Source: Erysipelotrichaceae bacterium (lineage in GTDB: Bacteria > Bacillota_I > Bacilli_A > Acholeplasmatales > Anaeroplasmataceae). From it: a stretch of 64,000 bases of DNA. The notes under the pieces were generated by a model. That model was not told the origin of the DNA. It saw only the letters and a list, made by a program, of their open reading frames with translations, and searched no databases. The stretch lies in the NCBI GenBank assembly GCA_015059145.1, contig SVAZ01000001.1:1-64000 (forward strand). The letters are read 5' to 3'. The position numbers and the translations under genes are program-made. Positions 32,201 to 42,446 of this stretch are shown one piece after another; position 1 is the first letter of the stretch, and each line of letters opens with the position of its first letter.

Positions 32201-32974
32201 ATTATATAAAACTACAGTACCAATATTTCCTGAATCTTCCTTAGCATATAAATCCCAACCATCATCTGAGTTTCTATATGCAATACATCCATCAAAAACA
32301 TTACCATATCCAACAGTTAATTTTGCAGCAAAACCATCGGCATTCTCACCAAATGTTTCGCCATCAAAATTACCAAATGAAGTACAATTTTTGATTAAAT
32401 TATATGAAGGCCATTCATCAATAGTTGTTTCTTCACTATATCCACGGCCTATTTGTAGACCAGTATCTCTATTGTTATAGAACACACAATTTTCAATTAA
32501 ATTATGGTTACCAGAGATATACATACCATTATCACCAGCACCAGTTACTGTTATATCGTAAAAATGCCAATAATCACCATAAACCTGAATACCACGATTA
32601 GAGCCTAAAAATGCCATTTCAGAGAAATCAAAAATAACATCCTCAGAATCTGATGCAGGCTTAACTGTAATATATTTACCGGCAGCACCATTTAAGTCAA
32701 GCTGAATACGATTTCCCGCCTTATATGATCCACCCTTTAATAGGAAAACATCACCAGGAACAGCTGATTTAACTGCATTAAAAAATGAAGTTGGATCACT
32801 TTCAGTACCAGCACCGCTTGATGTTGCATCAGGAGCACAATAGAAAGTTGCAGCCTTTCTTGCTACTGAACCTTCATCTAAATTAGGATTATCTATATCC
32901 TTATCCTTCTTACAACCAGTAAAGAAGAAAAGACATATTACAATTATTATTAATAATGAAAATCTCTTTTTCAT
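29264..32974 (-). CDS. Secreted lipoprotein, PL9-like right-handed beta-helix pectate lyase with Ig-like and GLUG-like repeats
   Basis: Lipobox FFTGCKK; FYCAPDATSSGAGTESDPTSFFNAVKSAVPGDVFLLKGGSY...YWHFYDITVTGAGDNGMYISGNHNLIENCVFYNNRDTGLQIGRG is typical of PL9 lyases. Confidence 0.8.
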   Translation of the reverse strand: MKKRFSLLIIIVICLFFFTGCKKDKDIDNPNLDEGSVARKAATFYCAPDATSSGAGTESDPTSFFNAVKSAVPGDVFLLKGGSYKAGNRIQLDLNGAAGKYITVKPASDSEDVIFDFSEMAFLGSNRGIQVYGDYWHFYDITVTGAGDNGMYISGNHNLIENCVFYNNRDTGLQIGRGYSEETTIDEWPSYNLIKNCTSFGNFDGETFGENADGFAAKLTVGYGNVFDGCIAYRNSDDGWDLYAKEDSGNIGTVVLYNCVSFENGYLPYKIDRIDKAGNTYQSYDTLNGDGIGFKLGGSTMEGDVIMENCVAFNNKLHGFSDNSNPGVISLKNCTAYNNCIGLNHENGEVDDRGIEGVTNKSNNIDLARTNKSYNNFYGVVSYINNQAAFDGSGDSSYNEDAFRGSVAYSIFNTGYNAKVKTENYVTYTGYTDGSSYHSETVDKSFSGGVEFVGISDESFASLENINAVCDGVANIASLASYHDSLRNSDKSVNLGDLLKIVDENLLTYANNNPIGANLSKSSFDAYTHYANPDFTGLTTENEIAVRSAMSVIEVLVDSNAVYQNFEIPKLVHGCDVVWSSSNASVLKIEKDEKVSVSTTVLGNVTVTTPKTDTSVKLTATVSRGDATEVKEFDLIIKGKEQTLGNVVSTDDDVIRVDIYGQYIVPKIYALDDSSISNAELPADLYDIDYSYRYASSRVSQYYSVDGVYTSVPGVYEVTATATLKSNGSKSVYAYKVYVVDPNCEVDFSSSMINIALTRDGFMISGELSNIDGAVYAVASETPIALTRDELLNHKDVQSVQISTDYIDANFVANNKNIKTDSTTQYYVNYVVANRNKTNTSNEVRSFQVDIFDVTTVDQFYQIATKGSIEGTSGNPTIYSLKNDLDFTDYEWVIKAKADCAAFYGLFNGNNHTIKNLIVEGDAGGSTQTVNLFYKVSGGTVMNLNFDNIKLKSTDLETGAKIIGIVGDLQGGYLHNIKMHNIAAYGREGVGALVGQVTGGYNYITQCSLVNECDEEGNTDYVIAAYNKYAGGIVGNCQKNSDQAVVDLTIQDCYVKATIGNGEDAGGNTGGIIGRAKNDSTACKLTVERCYYEGLIIAKGQYNAGIVGDFDNGVGHVVIKNNYSVATFRYNGELLDPFNIPLSKAEKYAHKNSNPIVGRAVKAEAGIYETKDNFGTWSEYYADHIISQSIVFDLSSTDEETGETKLFNISELFVKNRLKMDLDNVWKFEDGVLTLR

Positions 32975-32988
32975 ATTCCTTCTCCTCC

Positions 32989-34443
32989 TTATTTATTAGT
33001 TGCAATTACACAGCCATGGAAATATACACTGCCCTCAGCAGACTTAAAAGTGTATGTTCCAGCTCTATTAACATCATAAGATAATGCAACAACGACTTGC
33101 TTATTAGTTGGTGTAATATATTGAGATGGAATCTCATATTCATCTTCTCCAGCAAGTAATGCCATTAGTTCAAGCGGAGTAGCACTATCTGCTGCCTTTG
33201 CAACAAATAAAACTATGGTACCTGGTGCTTCCATATTTATAGAAACTGTACCATTATATTTTGGCTCAATTTTAATTCTTCTGTTAAATGCGATTTCATT
33301 ATATTTATCTTTACCAGTGCCATCACTATTTAATCTCTCAGCATTTTCAGAATAATTAGTTACTGAAACAACATTATCTGTTCCGATTTTTACAGTCGAT
33401 ACACCATCAGCAACCTCAACAGTTTGTTGTTCAGCAGATAAATCAGTATAAATACTAATATTTTGTGTAGTAGATTCTACAACTGTTACATCTAATTCAA
33501 CCTTTTGAGTAGTATCTTCAATTAATCTAATTGTAAGTTTAGTTGTACCCTCAATAAATGATACACCACCACTAACTGTGAATAAATCATAGCTGAAATT
33601 TACCACTTGATTTTGAATTGGATTTTCTCTATATATCTTAAATTGCCATTTAGTGAAATCTAATGGTTCAGTAGATGCAGCAAAAGTAGTATCACCTGTA
33701 GAAATCTTTTCAATACTAGTAACTGGATTACCTACACGAATAATTGTATATGAAGTCGCAGAATTCTTCACTGTTTTATCACCAAAAGTGATATCACCCT
33801 CGCTATATGTATATTTGATCATATAATCGCCATTCTTTGATGTATCAACCTTTGAATAATCTATATCAAGCTTTGTGTATGCAACAGCTTTAACCTCAAC
33901 TTCCTCATCATTCTTAAAATAATGAACCTTACATTCAACCTTAGAAATATCAAATGTAAATTCTTCATCTAATAATAATGTTTCAATTTGCTTTCCATCA
34001 TATTTTACTTCTATACCACCAACATATTTTTGACCTGATTCAGATAAAACAGTTGATTTAACTACTATATCATACGATTGAGTAACTACCTTAGTTCCAC
34101 TACGATAAATTACCTCAACTGGATATGTACCACATGAATACATATCTATATTTTCAGTATTAATAGAGAAATCTAAGCATTCAACTCTTTCAGCAACTGT
34201 TGAATTATCTAGCTTAGTTTTAACATAATTTACATAAACCTTAAGATTTTCAGCTGTAAATTCTTCTCCTAAATAATACTCTTTCTTTACGTTTGCAGTA
34301 TCTAACTCCATGGTACTAAGTCGGACATTTGTATAAACCTCTTCAGTTCCGTCTTGTGGCTCATCATCCTTTTTACAAGATGTAATACCAAAAATCATTA
34401 GAAACGCTAACGGGATAAGAGCTAATTTTTTTAACTTTTTCAT
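32989..34443 (-). CDS. Secreted lipoprotein with bacterial Ig-like domains
   Basis: Start refined to MKKLKKLALIPLAFLMIFGITSCKK, preceded by AGAGGAGGAA; repeated Ig-like segments; upstream of the PL9-like gene in the same operon. Confidence 0.7.
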   Translation of the reverse strand: MKKLKKLALIPLAFLMIFGITSCKKDDEPQDGTEEVYTNVRLSTMELDTANVKKEYYLGEEFTAENLKVYVNYVKTKLDNSTVAERVECLDFSINTENIDMYSCGTYPVEVIYRSGTKVVTQSYDIVVKSTVLSESGQKYVGGIEVKYDGKQIETLLLDEEFTFDISKVECKVHYFKNDEEVEVKAVAYTKLDIDYSKVDTSKNGDYMIKYTYSEGDITFGDKTVKNSATSYTIIRVGNPVTSIEKISTGDTTFAASTEPLDFTKWQFKIYRENPIQNQVVNFSYDLFTVSGGVSFIEGTTKLTIRLIEDTTQKVELDVTVVESTTQNISIYTDLSAEQQTVEVADGVSTVKIGTDNVVSVTNYSENAERLNSDGTGKDKYNEIAFNRRIKIEPKYNGTVSINMEAPGTIVLFVAKAADSATPLELMALLAGEDEYEIPSQYITPTNKQVVVALSYDVNRAGTYTFKSAEGSVYFHGCVIATNK

Positions 34444-34461
34444 TATATTCCTCCTCTTTTG

Positions 34462-34476
34462 TGTAAAGCGTTTACA
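34462..34476. promoter_or_regulatory. LacI/CcpA-type operator palindrome
   Basis: TGTAAAGCGTTTACA, matching a cre/LacI-family consensus, just downstream of the -10 box. Confidence 0.7.
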
Positions 34477-34480
34477 ACAT

Positions 34481-34509
34481 ATTATAACAACATATTTAGC
34501 CGTAGTCAA
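34481..34509 (-). promoter_or_regulatory. SigA-type promoter of the 34443-29264 operon
   Basis: Minus strand TTGACT-17 nt-TATAAT. Confidence 0.75.
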
Positions 34510-34595
34510 TAAAAATGAATAATTAACCAGTACTTCATTTTTCATTTAAATAATGATATAATTACCTCGTTAATTACTAGTAAAGGAATGGTACT

Positions 34596-36833
34596 ATGAC
34601 TGAACTATTAGCTCCAGCAGGAAGCTTCGATGCATTAGTTGCAGCAATATCAAATGGTGCAGATGCTATCTATTTAGGAATGAATAAATTTGGTGCACGT
34701 GCATACGCTAATAATTTCGATTACGAAGAATTACAAAAGGCAATAGATTATGCTCATCTTAGAAATGTAAAAATATATGTAACTATGAACACAATTGTCT
34801 ATGATAAGGAATTAGATGAGGCATATAAGCAAATTGATAAAATATATGAAATTGGCGTAGATGGAATTATTATTCAGGACCTTGCTATATTTACCTATGT
34901 AGTAAATAATTACCCAAAAATGGAAGCTCATTGCTCAACTCAAATGGGTCTAGATGATTTAGAAGGAACTCTTCTTCTTAAATCATTAGGGGCTAAAAGA
35001 GTTGTTTTATCTAGAGAGGTTTCAATAGAGGATATAAAGAAAATAAAAAAGGAAGCTAAAATTCCAATTGAAATATTTGTACACGGGGCTCTTTGTGTAT
35101 CCTATTCTGGAAACTGCTTAATGAGTGGTCTAATTGGTTACCGTAGTGGTAATAGAGGCCGATGTGTTGGTTCATGTAGAAAGCCTTATGAATTAATAAA
35201 CACTACTACTAATGAATCATTAGGTAATTCATATATATTATCAATGAAGGATTTAAACACTATCGATAATATAGATAAAATTAAATTTGCTGATTCATTA
35301 AAAATAGAAGGCCGAATGAAGGAGCCTGTATATGTTGCCAATGTAATAGGTGCATATAGAGAGGCACTAGACTCGAATTCTAGAACCTATAAGCTTAATA
35401 GAACCTTTAACAGAACCTATACTAAAGGATATATTTTTGGTGAAGATAAAAAGAATATCACCAATATTTTAAAGCCAAACAACTTTGGATATAAAATAGG
35501 TACAATAACAAAGAAAACTAAAATTGGCTACGAAATAGCATTAACAGATGAATTAAATCAACAGGATATTATTAGAATAGATCACAATAATGAAGATATT
35601 AATTTATCTATAAGTAAGCTATATGATAAAAACGATAATTTAATCTCCTCTTCTAAAGATGTATGCTATATAAAAATTAAGGAGCAATTATCTATAGGCG
35701 ATATAGTTTATAAGACAAGAGATTATAAATATAATCAAATGCTAGAAGCCTCATATCCAAAGGAATTTAAGAGATTTAAATTAAATCTATATGTATATGG
35801 CGATGTGGGTTCTACCCTATCTATTACACTAGAATGTGATAACAAATCAGTCTATGTTGAATCTGATTTCTTATTAGAGGAGGCGCAAAAGGCTCCTACC
35901 TCTTTAGAACAATTCCGTAAGCAATTTGATAGATTAAATGATACTGTATATAGGTTAAATGATATTGAATATACTGTAGGCAACGTATTTATCCCTTCAG
36001 CTAAGCTTAATGATTTAAGAAGAAAAGGTATAGACCTATTAAATCAAGAAAGATTAGAAAAAAGAGAACCTATTAATATTACAGCTGAAGTATATGAAAA
36101 ATTATCATTTGAAATAGAAAATCCTAAGCTTGCGGTATATTGCACAACAGATGAGCAATATCAAGCAGCAAAGGATTTAGATATTGATATTATCTATGAT
36201 GAAAATAATACTATAAGACGTAATGAAACTAAATATCCAAAAAAAGATAATACTCTATTAATCGGTGGATATGGTGGTATTTATGCATATAAGGACACCA
36301 ACAAGTTCATTACAGATTACTCACTTAATGTAGTAAACTACAAATCAGTATATGAGCTTCATAAGCTTGGAGCTAAAAGAGTAACCATATCATATGAAAT
36401 AAATCATGAACAAATAAATGATATTATTGATAATTATTATAATAAGGTTGGAGGATATCCAAGCTTAGAGCTTATTGTATATGGTAGAGCGCCTATGATG
36501 TTTACTAGATATTGTCCATTAAAGGTTATGAACCAATGTGGGAAATGTAAGGAAAATCAATATATTATAAGGGATGAATATGGAGAGTTCCCAATACTAT
36601 CTCATAAGGATTGTACTACTACCTTATTAAATGGTAAAATCATGAATCTCATAGATGAATTAGAAAACATTCATAATATTAATGTATTTAGAATTAATCT
36701 AACTAAGGAATCATATGATGAATCCATTAAAATAATAAATATGTTTAAGGATAAATTAAAGAATAAGAAGGCTACTAATTTATTTAATAAGAATACAGAT
36801 ACAAGAGGACATTTTAATAAGGAAATATTATAA
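34596..36833 (+). CDS. Peptidase U32 family protein (RlhA/YdcP-type)
   Basis: TELLAPAGSFDALVAAISNGADAIYLG, FVHGALCVSYSGNCLMSGLIGYRSGNRGRCVGSCRKPY. Confidence 0.9.
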   Translation: MTELLAPAGSFDALVAAISNGADAIYLGMNKFGARAYANNFDYEELQKAIDYAHLRNVKIYVTMNTIVYDKELDEAYKQIDKIYEIGVDGIIIQDLAIFTYVVNNYPKMEAHCSTQMGLDDLEGTLLLKSLGAKRVVLSREVSIEDIKKIKKEAKIPIEIFVHGALCVSYSGNCLMSGLIGYRSGNRGRCVGSCRKPYELINTTTNESLGNSYILSMKDLNTIDNIDKIKFADSLKIEGRMKEPVYVANVIGAYREALDSNSRTYKLNRTFNRTYTKGYIFGEDKKNITNILKPNNFGYKIGTITKKTKIGYEIALTDELNQQDIIRIDHNNEDINLSISKLYDKNDNLISSSKDVCYIKIKEQLSIGDIVYKTRDYKYNQMLEASYPKEFKRFKLNLYVYGDVGSTLSITLECDNKSVYVESDFLLEEAQKAPTSLEQFRKQFDRLNDTVYRLNDIEYTVGNVFIPSAKLNDLRRKGIDLLNQERLEKREPINITAEVYEKLSFEIENPKLAVYCTTDEQYQAAKDLDIDIIYDENNTIRRNETKYPKKDNTLLIGGYGGIYAYKDTNKFITDYSLNVVNYKSVYELHKLGAKRVTISYEINHEQINDIIDNYYNKVGGYPSLELIVYGRAPMMFTRYCPLKVMNQCGKCKENQYIIRDEYGEFPILSHKDCTTTLLNGKIMNLIDELENIHNINVFRINLTKESYDESIKIINMFKDKLKNKKATNLFNKNTDTRGHFNKEIL

Positions 36834-36857
36834 AAAACTGGAAAATTCCAGTTTTTT
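36832..36857. terminator. Bidirectional terminator between convergent genes
   Basis: AAAAAACTGGAA-AA-TTCCAGTTTTTT near-perfect palindrome between convergent ORFs. Confidence 0.8.
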
Positions 36858-38025
36858 ATACTTTTGGTCTATCTAATAAATAATTCCATGTAGGATCCTT
36901 TTGTCCAAACACACCTAATTGGTTTAGCTCCGCATATAACTTAGCATTTACAAAATAAGAATAGTAAGGAATATCCTTATATAACATATCATAATTGCCT
37001 TCAATATCTAATTTTGAATATCCATTTTTTATTATTTCATAATTTAGTAAAGTAATATTGTTTTCCTTTTGTGTCCAAACATAAGCACTTATTCTATTAT
37101 TTCTATTTAATAGCTCTTCATTTTTAACACTTTGAACATAACACTTATCGGCTGCATCAATGTTATCTACAACAAAATTCTTAGCGGGCATTCCCCATTC
37201 CTCTATAGTTGAGGCATTTGCGATAGGAGTCGATATTTTGGTAAAATCTACCTTTAATGAAAAATTACCACCCGCATAAGAGGCATTTGCAGCACCAACC
37301 TTTTCTGCAAGCTCTAGCTCACTCGGAAAAACAAAATAAGCCGATGATGAGTCCCAAGAAGTTCCTAATGGTGTCTCAAGTGCATAACCTGTTCCCATTA
37401 AAACATCTTCTTCTTTTTCTTCAAATAAATCACCATCTAAAAGCTCCACTAAAAATTGTGGACCAGCCAACAGCTCATCTGGAGTTACTGAATTAATAAA
37501 TTCTCCAAAATAGTTAAAATTATCTAATCCATAAATTATATAATCATAAGGATTAAATTCCTTCTCATTTTCTACACGATCAATCTTTCTAACATACGTA
37601 ATATCTTGATTTTTATTAGCAGTTCCTATTTTACCGATGGTATCACAAACTACTTTATTATACATTAAAGCTACTGCTTCACTTCCAGTAAAATTAAGCT
37701 TCTCAGACTTCAAATCTGCTTTATCTACAAGCTCATCATTTGCATTTGGATTACAAATAACATAGCATTCCTTAGCATCTAATGATCCTTTTAAGCTTAT
37801 TTGCTCTTTTATTGTAGTAGCTGCATCATTATAAATCACAACACTATAATTCTTTAAAGATATTTTATCCTCACTAGAATTATAAATTTCAATTCCTTTG
37901 TTATCATTTGTTCCTTCTAAATAAACACTAATCATAACTTGGTTATAATTTGTAACCTTTGAAGAACAGCTACAAATTATTAGCATAAATACTATTACAA
38001 ATAGCATTGAATATATTTTTTTCAT
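36856..38025 (-). CDS. Lipoprotein with a lamin-tail-like domain
   Basis: Start refined to MKKIYSMLFVIVFMLIICSCSS; GIEIYNSSEDKISLKNYSVVIYND resembles LTD. Confidence 0.6.
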   Translation of the reverse strand: MKKIYSMLFVIVFMLIICSCSSKVTNYNQVMISVYLEGTNDNKGIEIYNSSEDKISLKNYSVVIYNDAATTIKEQISLKGSLDAKECYVICNPNANDELVDKADLKSEKLNFTGSEAVALMYNKVVCDTIGKIGTANKNQDITYVRKIDRVENEKEFNPYDYIIYGLDNFNYFGEFINSVTPDELLAGPQFLVELLDGDLFEEKEEDVLMGTGYALETPLGTSWDSSSAYFVFPSELELAEKVGAANASYAGGNFSLKVDFTKISTPIANASTIEEWGMPAKNFVVDNIDAADKCYVQSVKNEELLNRNNRISAYVWTQKENNITLLNYEIIKNGYSKLDIEGNYDMLYKDIPYYSYFVNAKLYAELNQLGVFGQKDPTWNYLLDRPKV

Positions 38026-38051
38026 AATATCACTTCTTTCTTTAATAAAAA

Positions 38052-38873
38052 TTAAAATGTATGACAAAGTCCTAAAAATACACCTTCGTATATTAAATCT
38101 TGAACCTTCATTATTTCTTCATTTGTCGGATTTAATACATACATTGTTGGTCCACTACCACTTATATATACATTAATTCCAGCCTTTTTTATATTCAAAT
38201 ATAACTCATTAAATTCCTTAGATAATGATAAGGCTGGATCAGCCAAATCATTAAATATATTTTTCTTTAATAATTCTAAATCATTATTATTTAATGCTTT
38301 AATAATGTTATTTATATTTTCTTCCTTACTAACACCATTATATTTATATGCTTGGTAAACAGCCTTAGTAGATAAACCAACCTGAGGCTTAATTAAAAGC
38401 ACATTAATTCTAGGCACCTCTATATCTAAAGGATTAATAACCTCTCCTCTATTTGTGCATAAGGCAATCGTCGTATCAATAAAAAAAGGAACATCGCTAC
38501 CTAATTCCTTAGCTAATTCCTTTAGCTCTTCATTGCTAGCATTAACATCAAATAGCTTATTTAATCCCTTTAATACTGAGGCTGCATCAGTAGAGCCTCC
38601 AGCAAGTCCTGCCATTAAGGGTATATGCTTTGTTAGGTTTATACAAACGCCCTTATCTATATTATATTTTTCGATAAAAAGCTTTGCAGCCTTTAGGCAA
38701 ATATTATCCTTTATTTGATCATTTTCTATATATACCTTATCACTAATAGAGAATGATAGCTCATCATAAATACTAATAGGCACCATCAGGTTATTTACCT
38801 TGTGATATCCATCAATCTCATCCATAACCTCTAATGCTAAATTTATTTTTGCGTATGCTCTTTCTTTAATCAT
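38052..38873 (-). CDS. ispE: 4-diphosphocytidyl-2-C-methyl-D-erythritol kinase
   Basis: AYAKINLALEV, PLMAGLAGGSTDAASVL, ISGSGPTMYVL (GHMP kinase motifs). Confidence 0.95.
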   Translation of the reverse strand: MIKERAYAKINLALEVMDEIDGYHKVNNLMVPISIYDELSFSISDKVYIENDQIKDNICLKAAKLFIEKYNIDKGVCINLTKHIPLMAGLAGGSTDAASVLKGLNKLFDVNASNEELKELAKELGSDVPFFIDTTIALCTNRGEVINPLDIEVPRINVLLIKPQVGLSTKAVYQAYKYNGVSKEENINNIIKALNNNDLELLKKNIFNDLADPALSLSKEFNELYLNIKKAGINVYISGSGPTMYVLNPTNEEIMKVQDLIYEGVFLGLCHTF

Positions 38874-38883
38874 TATAATACTC

Positions 38884-39651
38884 CTACTTTATTAATAATC
38901 TCATTTTACCATAGGTTTCAACTCCACCTATACTACCCTTATTCATTTTAGAAAAATTATAAAGGCTTTCAATATCTATAGTTTTGGTTATTGGTGTAAT
39001 AGATGCCAATATACCAACAATCGCTGGATCATAGGCTTCTATGTTGTTTCTATCTATTGATGATGCAAAATTAGCACCTGCAGCTATCAAAGCTTCAAAA
39101 TTAGAGCCACAGGCTCCTGCATATATGCAGATGTCATCTAAGGAATAATATTCTCTTATCTTAATAACTGCTTTAATAAAATTTATTGTATTTCGATAAT
39201 TATTTAAGTCAGTAAGGCCCTTGTTGTTATATGAATCATGCCCCGTTAAAATAACAATATTTGGCCTTACTCTTTTTATTAACTCAATTACCTTTAAATA
39301 AAATGACTCCTCATTTAAGGCTACCCCATATGCATATATATTTAATTCCTTATATAAATTAAGGCATTTATTCAAATATGTGGCATCACTATCTAAATGA
39401 AGAATCTTACCAGTAATATGACTAATCTTATCCTTATAGCTTTCTATAATACTTTTTTGATAACTCAAATCAGCATCCTCATACCTAGAAAGCACTCCTT
39501 CATCTACTAGCTTTAAATCTGAAATGTCAGCATCTGCAACTAATCTAACGTATACACCCTGTAATACTGCCACATTACCAACTATTTCATGAATTACAAA
39601 TATTATATCGTAATGATAAGAATGTCTAGCAACAATATCTCCCTTTTTCAT
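38884..39651 (-). CDS. yabG: Sporulation-specific protease YabG family
   Basis: KKGDIVARHSYHYDIIFVI, ILHLDSDATYLNKCL, VILTGHDSYN, GACGSNFEALIAAGANFASS; between ispE and rsmA as in Bacillus. Confidence 0.9.
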   Translation of the reverse strand: MKKGDIVARHSYHYDIIFVIHEIVGNVAVLQGVYVRLVADADISDLKLVDEGVLSRYEDADLSYQKSIIESYKDKISHITGKILHLDSDATYLNKCLNLYKELNIYAYGVALNEESFYLKVIELIKRVRPNIVILTGHDSYNNKGLTDLNNYRNTINFIKAVIKIREYYSLDDICIYAGACGSNFEALIAAGANFASSIDRNNIEAYDPAIVGILASITPITKTIDIESLYNFSKMNKGSIGGVETYGKMRLLIK

Positions 39652-39682
39652 AAATAATCACCATATGATTATATGATAATTA

Positions 39683-40543
39683 TTATTTATTGTTGACTAT
39701 ATAATTACTTAAATTTATAAAATCAACAATATCCAATTCCTCACTTCTAACTGTAGGCTTTATACTATTATCCTCTAGCATTTTATTTATTAATTCCTTA
39801 CTGTAATCGCCTGATAAATTATTGACTAAGGTTTTTCTTCTTTGATTAAAACAAAGCCTTATAAAATCAAAGAAATGCTTTTCATCTAAGGCTTGGTATT
39901 TTTTATCAGGATATAAATCTAGCTTTACAACCGCACTATCAACATTAGGTGCGGGAATAAACACAGTTCTAGGAACCTTGCAAACACGTGTTGCATCAGA
40001 TCTATATTTAATCGCAATACTTAATGCATTATAATCCTTTGTTTTAGGCTTTCCACAAATACGATCTGCAACCTCTAGCTGCATCATCATAACATATCTT
40101 TTAATCTTATCTGTTTTAGATAATAATCCTAATATAATAGGGGTAGTAATATAATATGGCAAGTTAGCTACTAAATATAATTTTTTATAATTAGCTAGCT
40201 TCTCATCAATATCCTTATTTATATCAACCTCTAAAATATCCTTATGAACAACCTCATAATTATTAAAATCCTTTAGATTATTCTTTAATACTGGAATCAA
40301 ATCTCCATCTATTTCATAGCATAAAACAAAACCAGCTACACTACATAATCTTTCAGTTAAGCTTCCTAATCCTGGTCCTATTTCGATAACTGCAGTATCC
40401 TTATCAATCTCAGCAGAATCTACAATGGTAGATAGTATATTTTGATCTGTTAAGAAATTTTGTCCAAACTTCTTTTTGGCATATAAATCATTATCCTTTA
40501 GAGCTTTATTAACAAAGCTCGTATTACCTATTTTACCTTGCAT
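39683..40543 (-). CDS. rsmA: 16S rRNA dimethyladenosine transferase
   Basis: KKFGQNFLTDQNI, VIEIGPGLGSLTE, LVANLPYYITTPI. Confidence 0.95.
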   Translation of the reverse strand: MQGKIGNTSFVNKALKDNDLYAKKKFGQNFLTDQNILSTIVDSAEIDKDTAVIEIGPGLGSLTERLCSVAGFVLCYEIDGDLIPVLKNNLKDFNNYEVVHKDILEVDINKDIDEKLANYKKLYLVANLPYYITTPIILGLLSKTDKIKRYVMMMQLEVADRICGKPKTKDYNALSIAIKYRSDATRVCKVPRTVFIPAPNVDSAVVKLDLYPDKKYQALDEKHFFDFIRLCFNQRRKTLVNNLSGDYSKELINKMLEDNSIKPTVRSEELDIVDFINLSNYIVNNK

Positions 40544-41061
40544 ATAATTTCTTCAACCTTTTCATAAGTTAAGCCTAATAGGTTTAACCTTTTTAAAAAG
40601 GTTTTACAATTAGGCTTACCAATATTTAAATAATTAGATATCTTTTCTCTTAATATAGCACTATTTTGATTACCATTTAAGCCTAGCTTAAACAAATCCT
40701 GATTAGTAATTGTTTCAATATTACTATTATTACTATACACATTATTTAAGGCTTCCTTAATAGCTTCCTTAGAAGCGTGCTCAATTCCAACCTTTTTATT
40801 ATTACTGCTTATACAATCCTTTTTTCTAAGAAATGCTTGCTTAGCATTAGGAACTGCCTCAGTAATAATACTTCTTATTTTTTCTCCAGGTGAATCTGGA
40901 TCAGTAAAAATAATTATATTATTTGTCTTACTTAGCTCTTTAATACAATCAATAGTTTCATTACTAATTTCTCTACCATTAGTAATTATACAATTAGCAT
41001 CAGGATAAACTGATTTAATTTTAGAAACATCATGTGTACCCTCTACTACAATTATATCCAT
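40528..41061 (-). CDS. rnmV: Ribonuclease M5
   Basis: Toprim motifs VVEGTHDVSKI and IIFTDPDSPGEKIR; IEHASKEAI. Confidence 0.93.
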   Translation of the reverse strand: MDIIVVEGTHDVSKIKSVYPDANCIITNGREISNETIDCIKELSKTNNIIIFTDPDSPGEKIRSIITEAVPNAKQAFLRKKDCISSNNKKVGIEHASKEAIKEALNNVYSNNSNIETITNQDLFKLGLNGNQNSAILREKISNYLNIGKPNCKTFLKRLNLLGLTYEKVEEIICKVK

Positions 41062-41062
41062 C

Positions 41063-42274
41063 TTAATCCTCTAAAAAATAAATTCTTTCTAAGCTCTTAT
41101 AGCTTGACTTTGTTAAGCCTTCAATTAAATTAGAATATTGATCTAGTGATTTAATATCTCCATTAGGTAATAAAACCTTAATATCATTTATATCACTTGT
41201 TTTACTGTGTAAATAAGCAACTGCAGATACCTTAGATTCTCTATAAAAATATCTTTTATTAAAATCATTATGCAAGCCTTTAACATATTCTAAATATTCC
41301 TTTGAAGGATCATTATTAAGCTCTACAAAATTGAATAGCTTTCGATTTTGAAATGAATTTGATAGCTTATTTAATATTGGATCTGATGATTTAGTTAATT
41401 GCTTAATAAACCCATTCACATAAGCATCATCTAACTCTATATATGATTCTATATCATCAGATGATTTTATTACATTTAGAAATGCCTCTATAGAAGCATC
41501 AACCTTTTTGTTTTCCTTAACTAAATCCTTAATCCTAGAATAAATACCCTCTAATATACATTCATATGATCTAGCAACAGGATGATAATAAACCTGGAAG
41601 TACATATGATATCTACTCATTAAATATGATTCAATTGAATGAACGCCGCTAGCTCTAACTAGTATTTTTCCATCCATTAGCTTCATACTTCTTAATATTC
41701 TGAAGTAATCTATATGACCATAGGCTGCACCAGTAAAATAAGCATCTCTAGATAAATAATCCATTCTATCAACATCTAATTGAGATGATACTAATGACTC
41801 AATTATAGGAAATTTACCACTATGTGATATTACATCTGCAATATCATTAGCTAAATTAGGTGAAATACTTAATATTTTATTTACCTCAGTAGCCTTACTT
41901 AAAATAAGCTTACTAGTCATTTCCTCATGGCTTGCCTCCATAACATGCTCAAACGCATGACTATATGGCCCATGACCAATATCATGAAGTAAAGCAGAGC
42001 ATAAAAATAATATTTTTTCATACTCAGTTAAGCTCTCAATCCCCTCAACATTTTGAATAACTAAATTAGCCATTTGATATGCACCCAAGGAATGTGTAAA
42101 TCTAGAATGCTCAGCAGTTTGAAACACCATCGCAACGCCACTTAGCTGTCTAATTCTACGTAATCTTTGAACCTCCTTAGAGTCTATTAAATCACTGATT
42201 AGCTTATAATCTACAGTTATATATCCATATAAAGGGTCTCTAAAAACCTTTGTACGCTCTAGTCTTTTAAACAT
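41063..42274 (-). CDS. HD-domain phosphohydrolase (YwfO/dGTPase-like)
   Basis: HSRFTHSLGAYQMA, ALLHDIGHGPYSHAFEHV, SSQLDVDRMDYLSRDA. Confidence 0.85.
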   Translation of the reverse strand: MFKRLERTKVFRDPLYGYITVDYKLISDLIDSKEVQRLRRIRQLSGVAMVFQTAEHSRFTHSLGAYQMANLVIQNVEGIESLTEYEKILFLCSALLHDIGHGPYSHAFEHVMEASHEEMTSKLILSKATEVNKILSISPNLANDIADVISHSGKFPIIESLVSSQLDVDRMDYLSRDAYFTGAAYGHIDYFRILRSMKLMDGKILVRASGVHSIESYLMSRYHMYFQVYYHPVARSYECILEGIYSRIKDLVKENKKVDASIEAFLNVIKSSDDIESYIELDDAYVNGFIKQLTKSSDPILNKLSNSFQNRKLFNFVELNNDPSKEYLEYVKGLHNDFNKRYFYRESKVSAVAYLHSKTSDINDIKVLLPNGDIKSLDQYSNLIEGLTKSSYKSLERIYFLED

Positions 42275-42373
42275 AATAACACCATCCTTATTATATAATA
42301 TAAAGATTAATTCTATATAAATTCTAACATTTTATATGGTAAGTTTCAACTTAGACTTGAAAGCGTATTTTTT

Positions 42374-42402
42374 TTGACAATAATTCATTATTATTTTATA
42401 AT
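42374..42402 (+). promoter_or_regulatory. SigA-type promoter of the PL1 lyase gene
   Basis: TTGACA-17 nt-TATAAT, consensus at both boxes. Confidence 0.8.
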
Positions 42403-42446
42403 AATTGATAGAAGTTAAAAAATTCCCTATAAAGGAGAGCCAAAAA

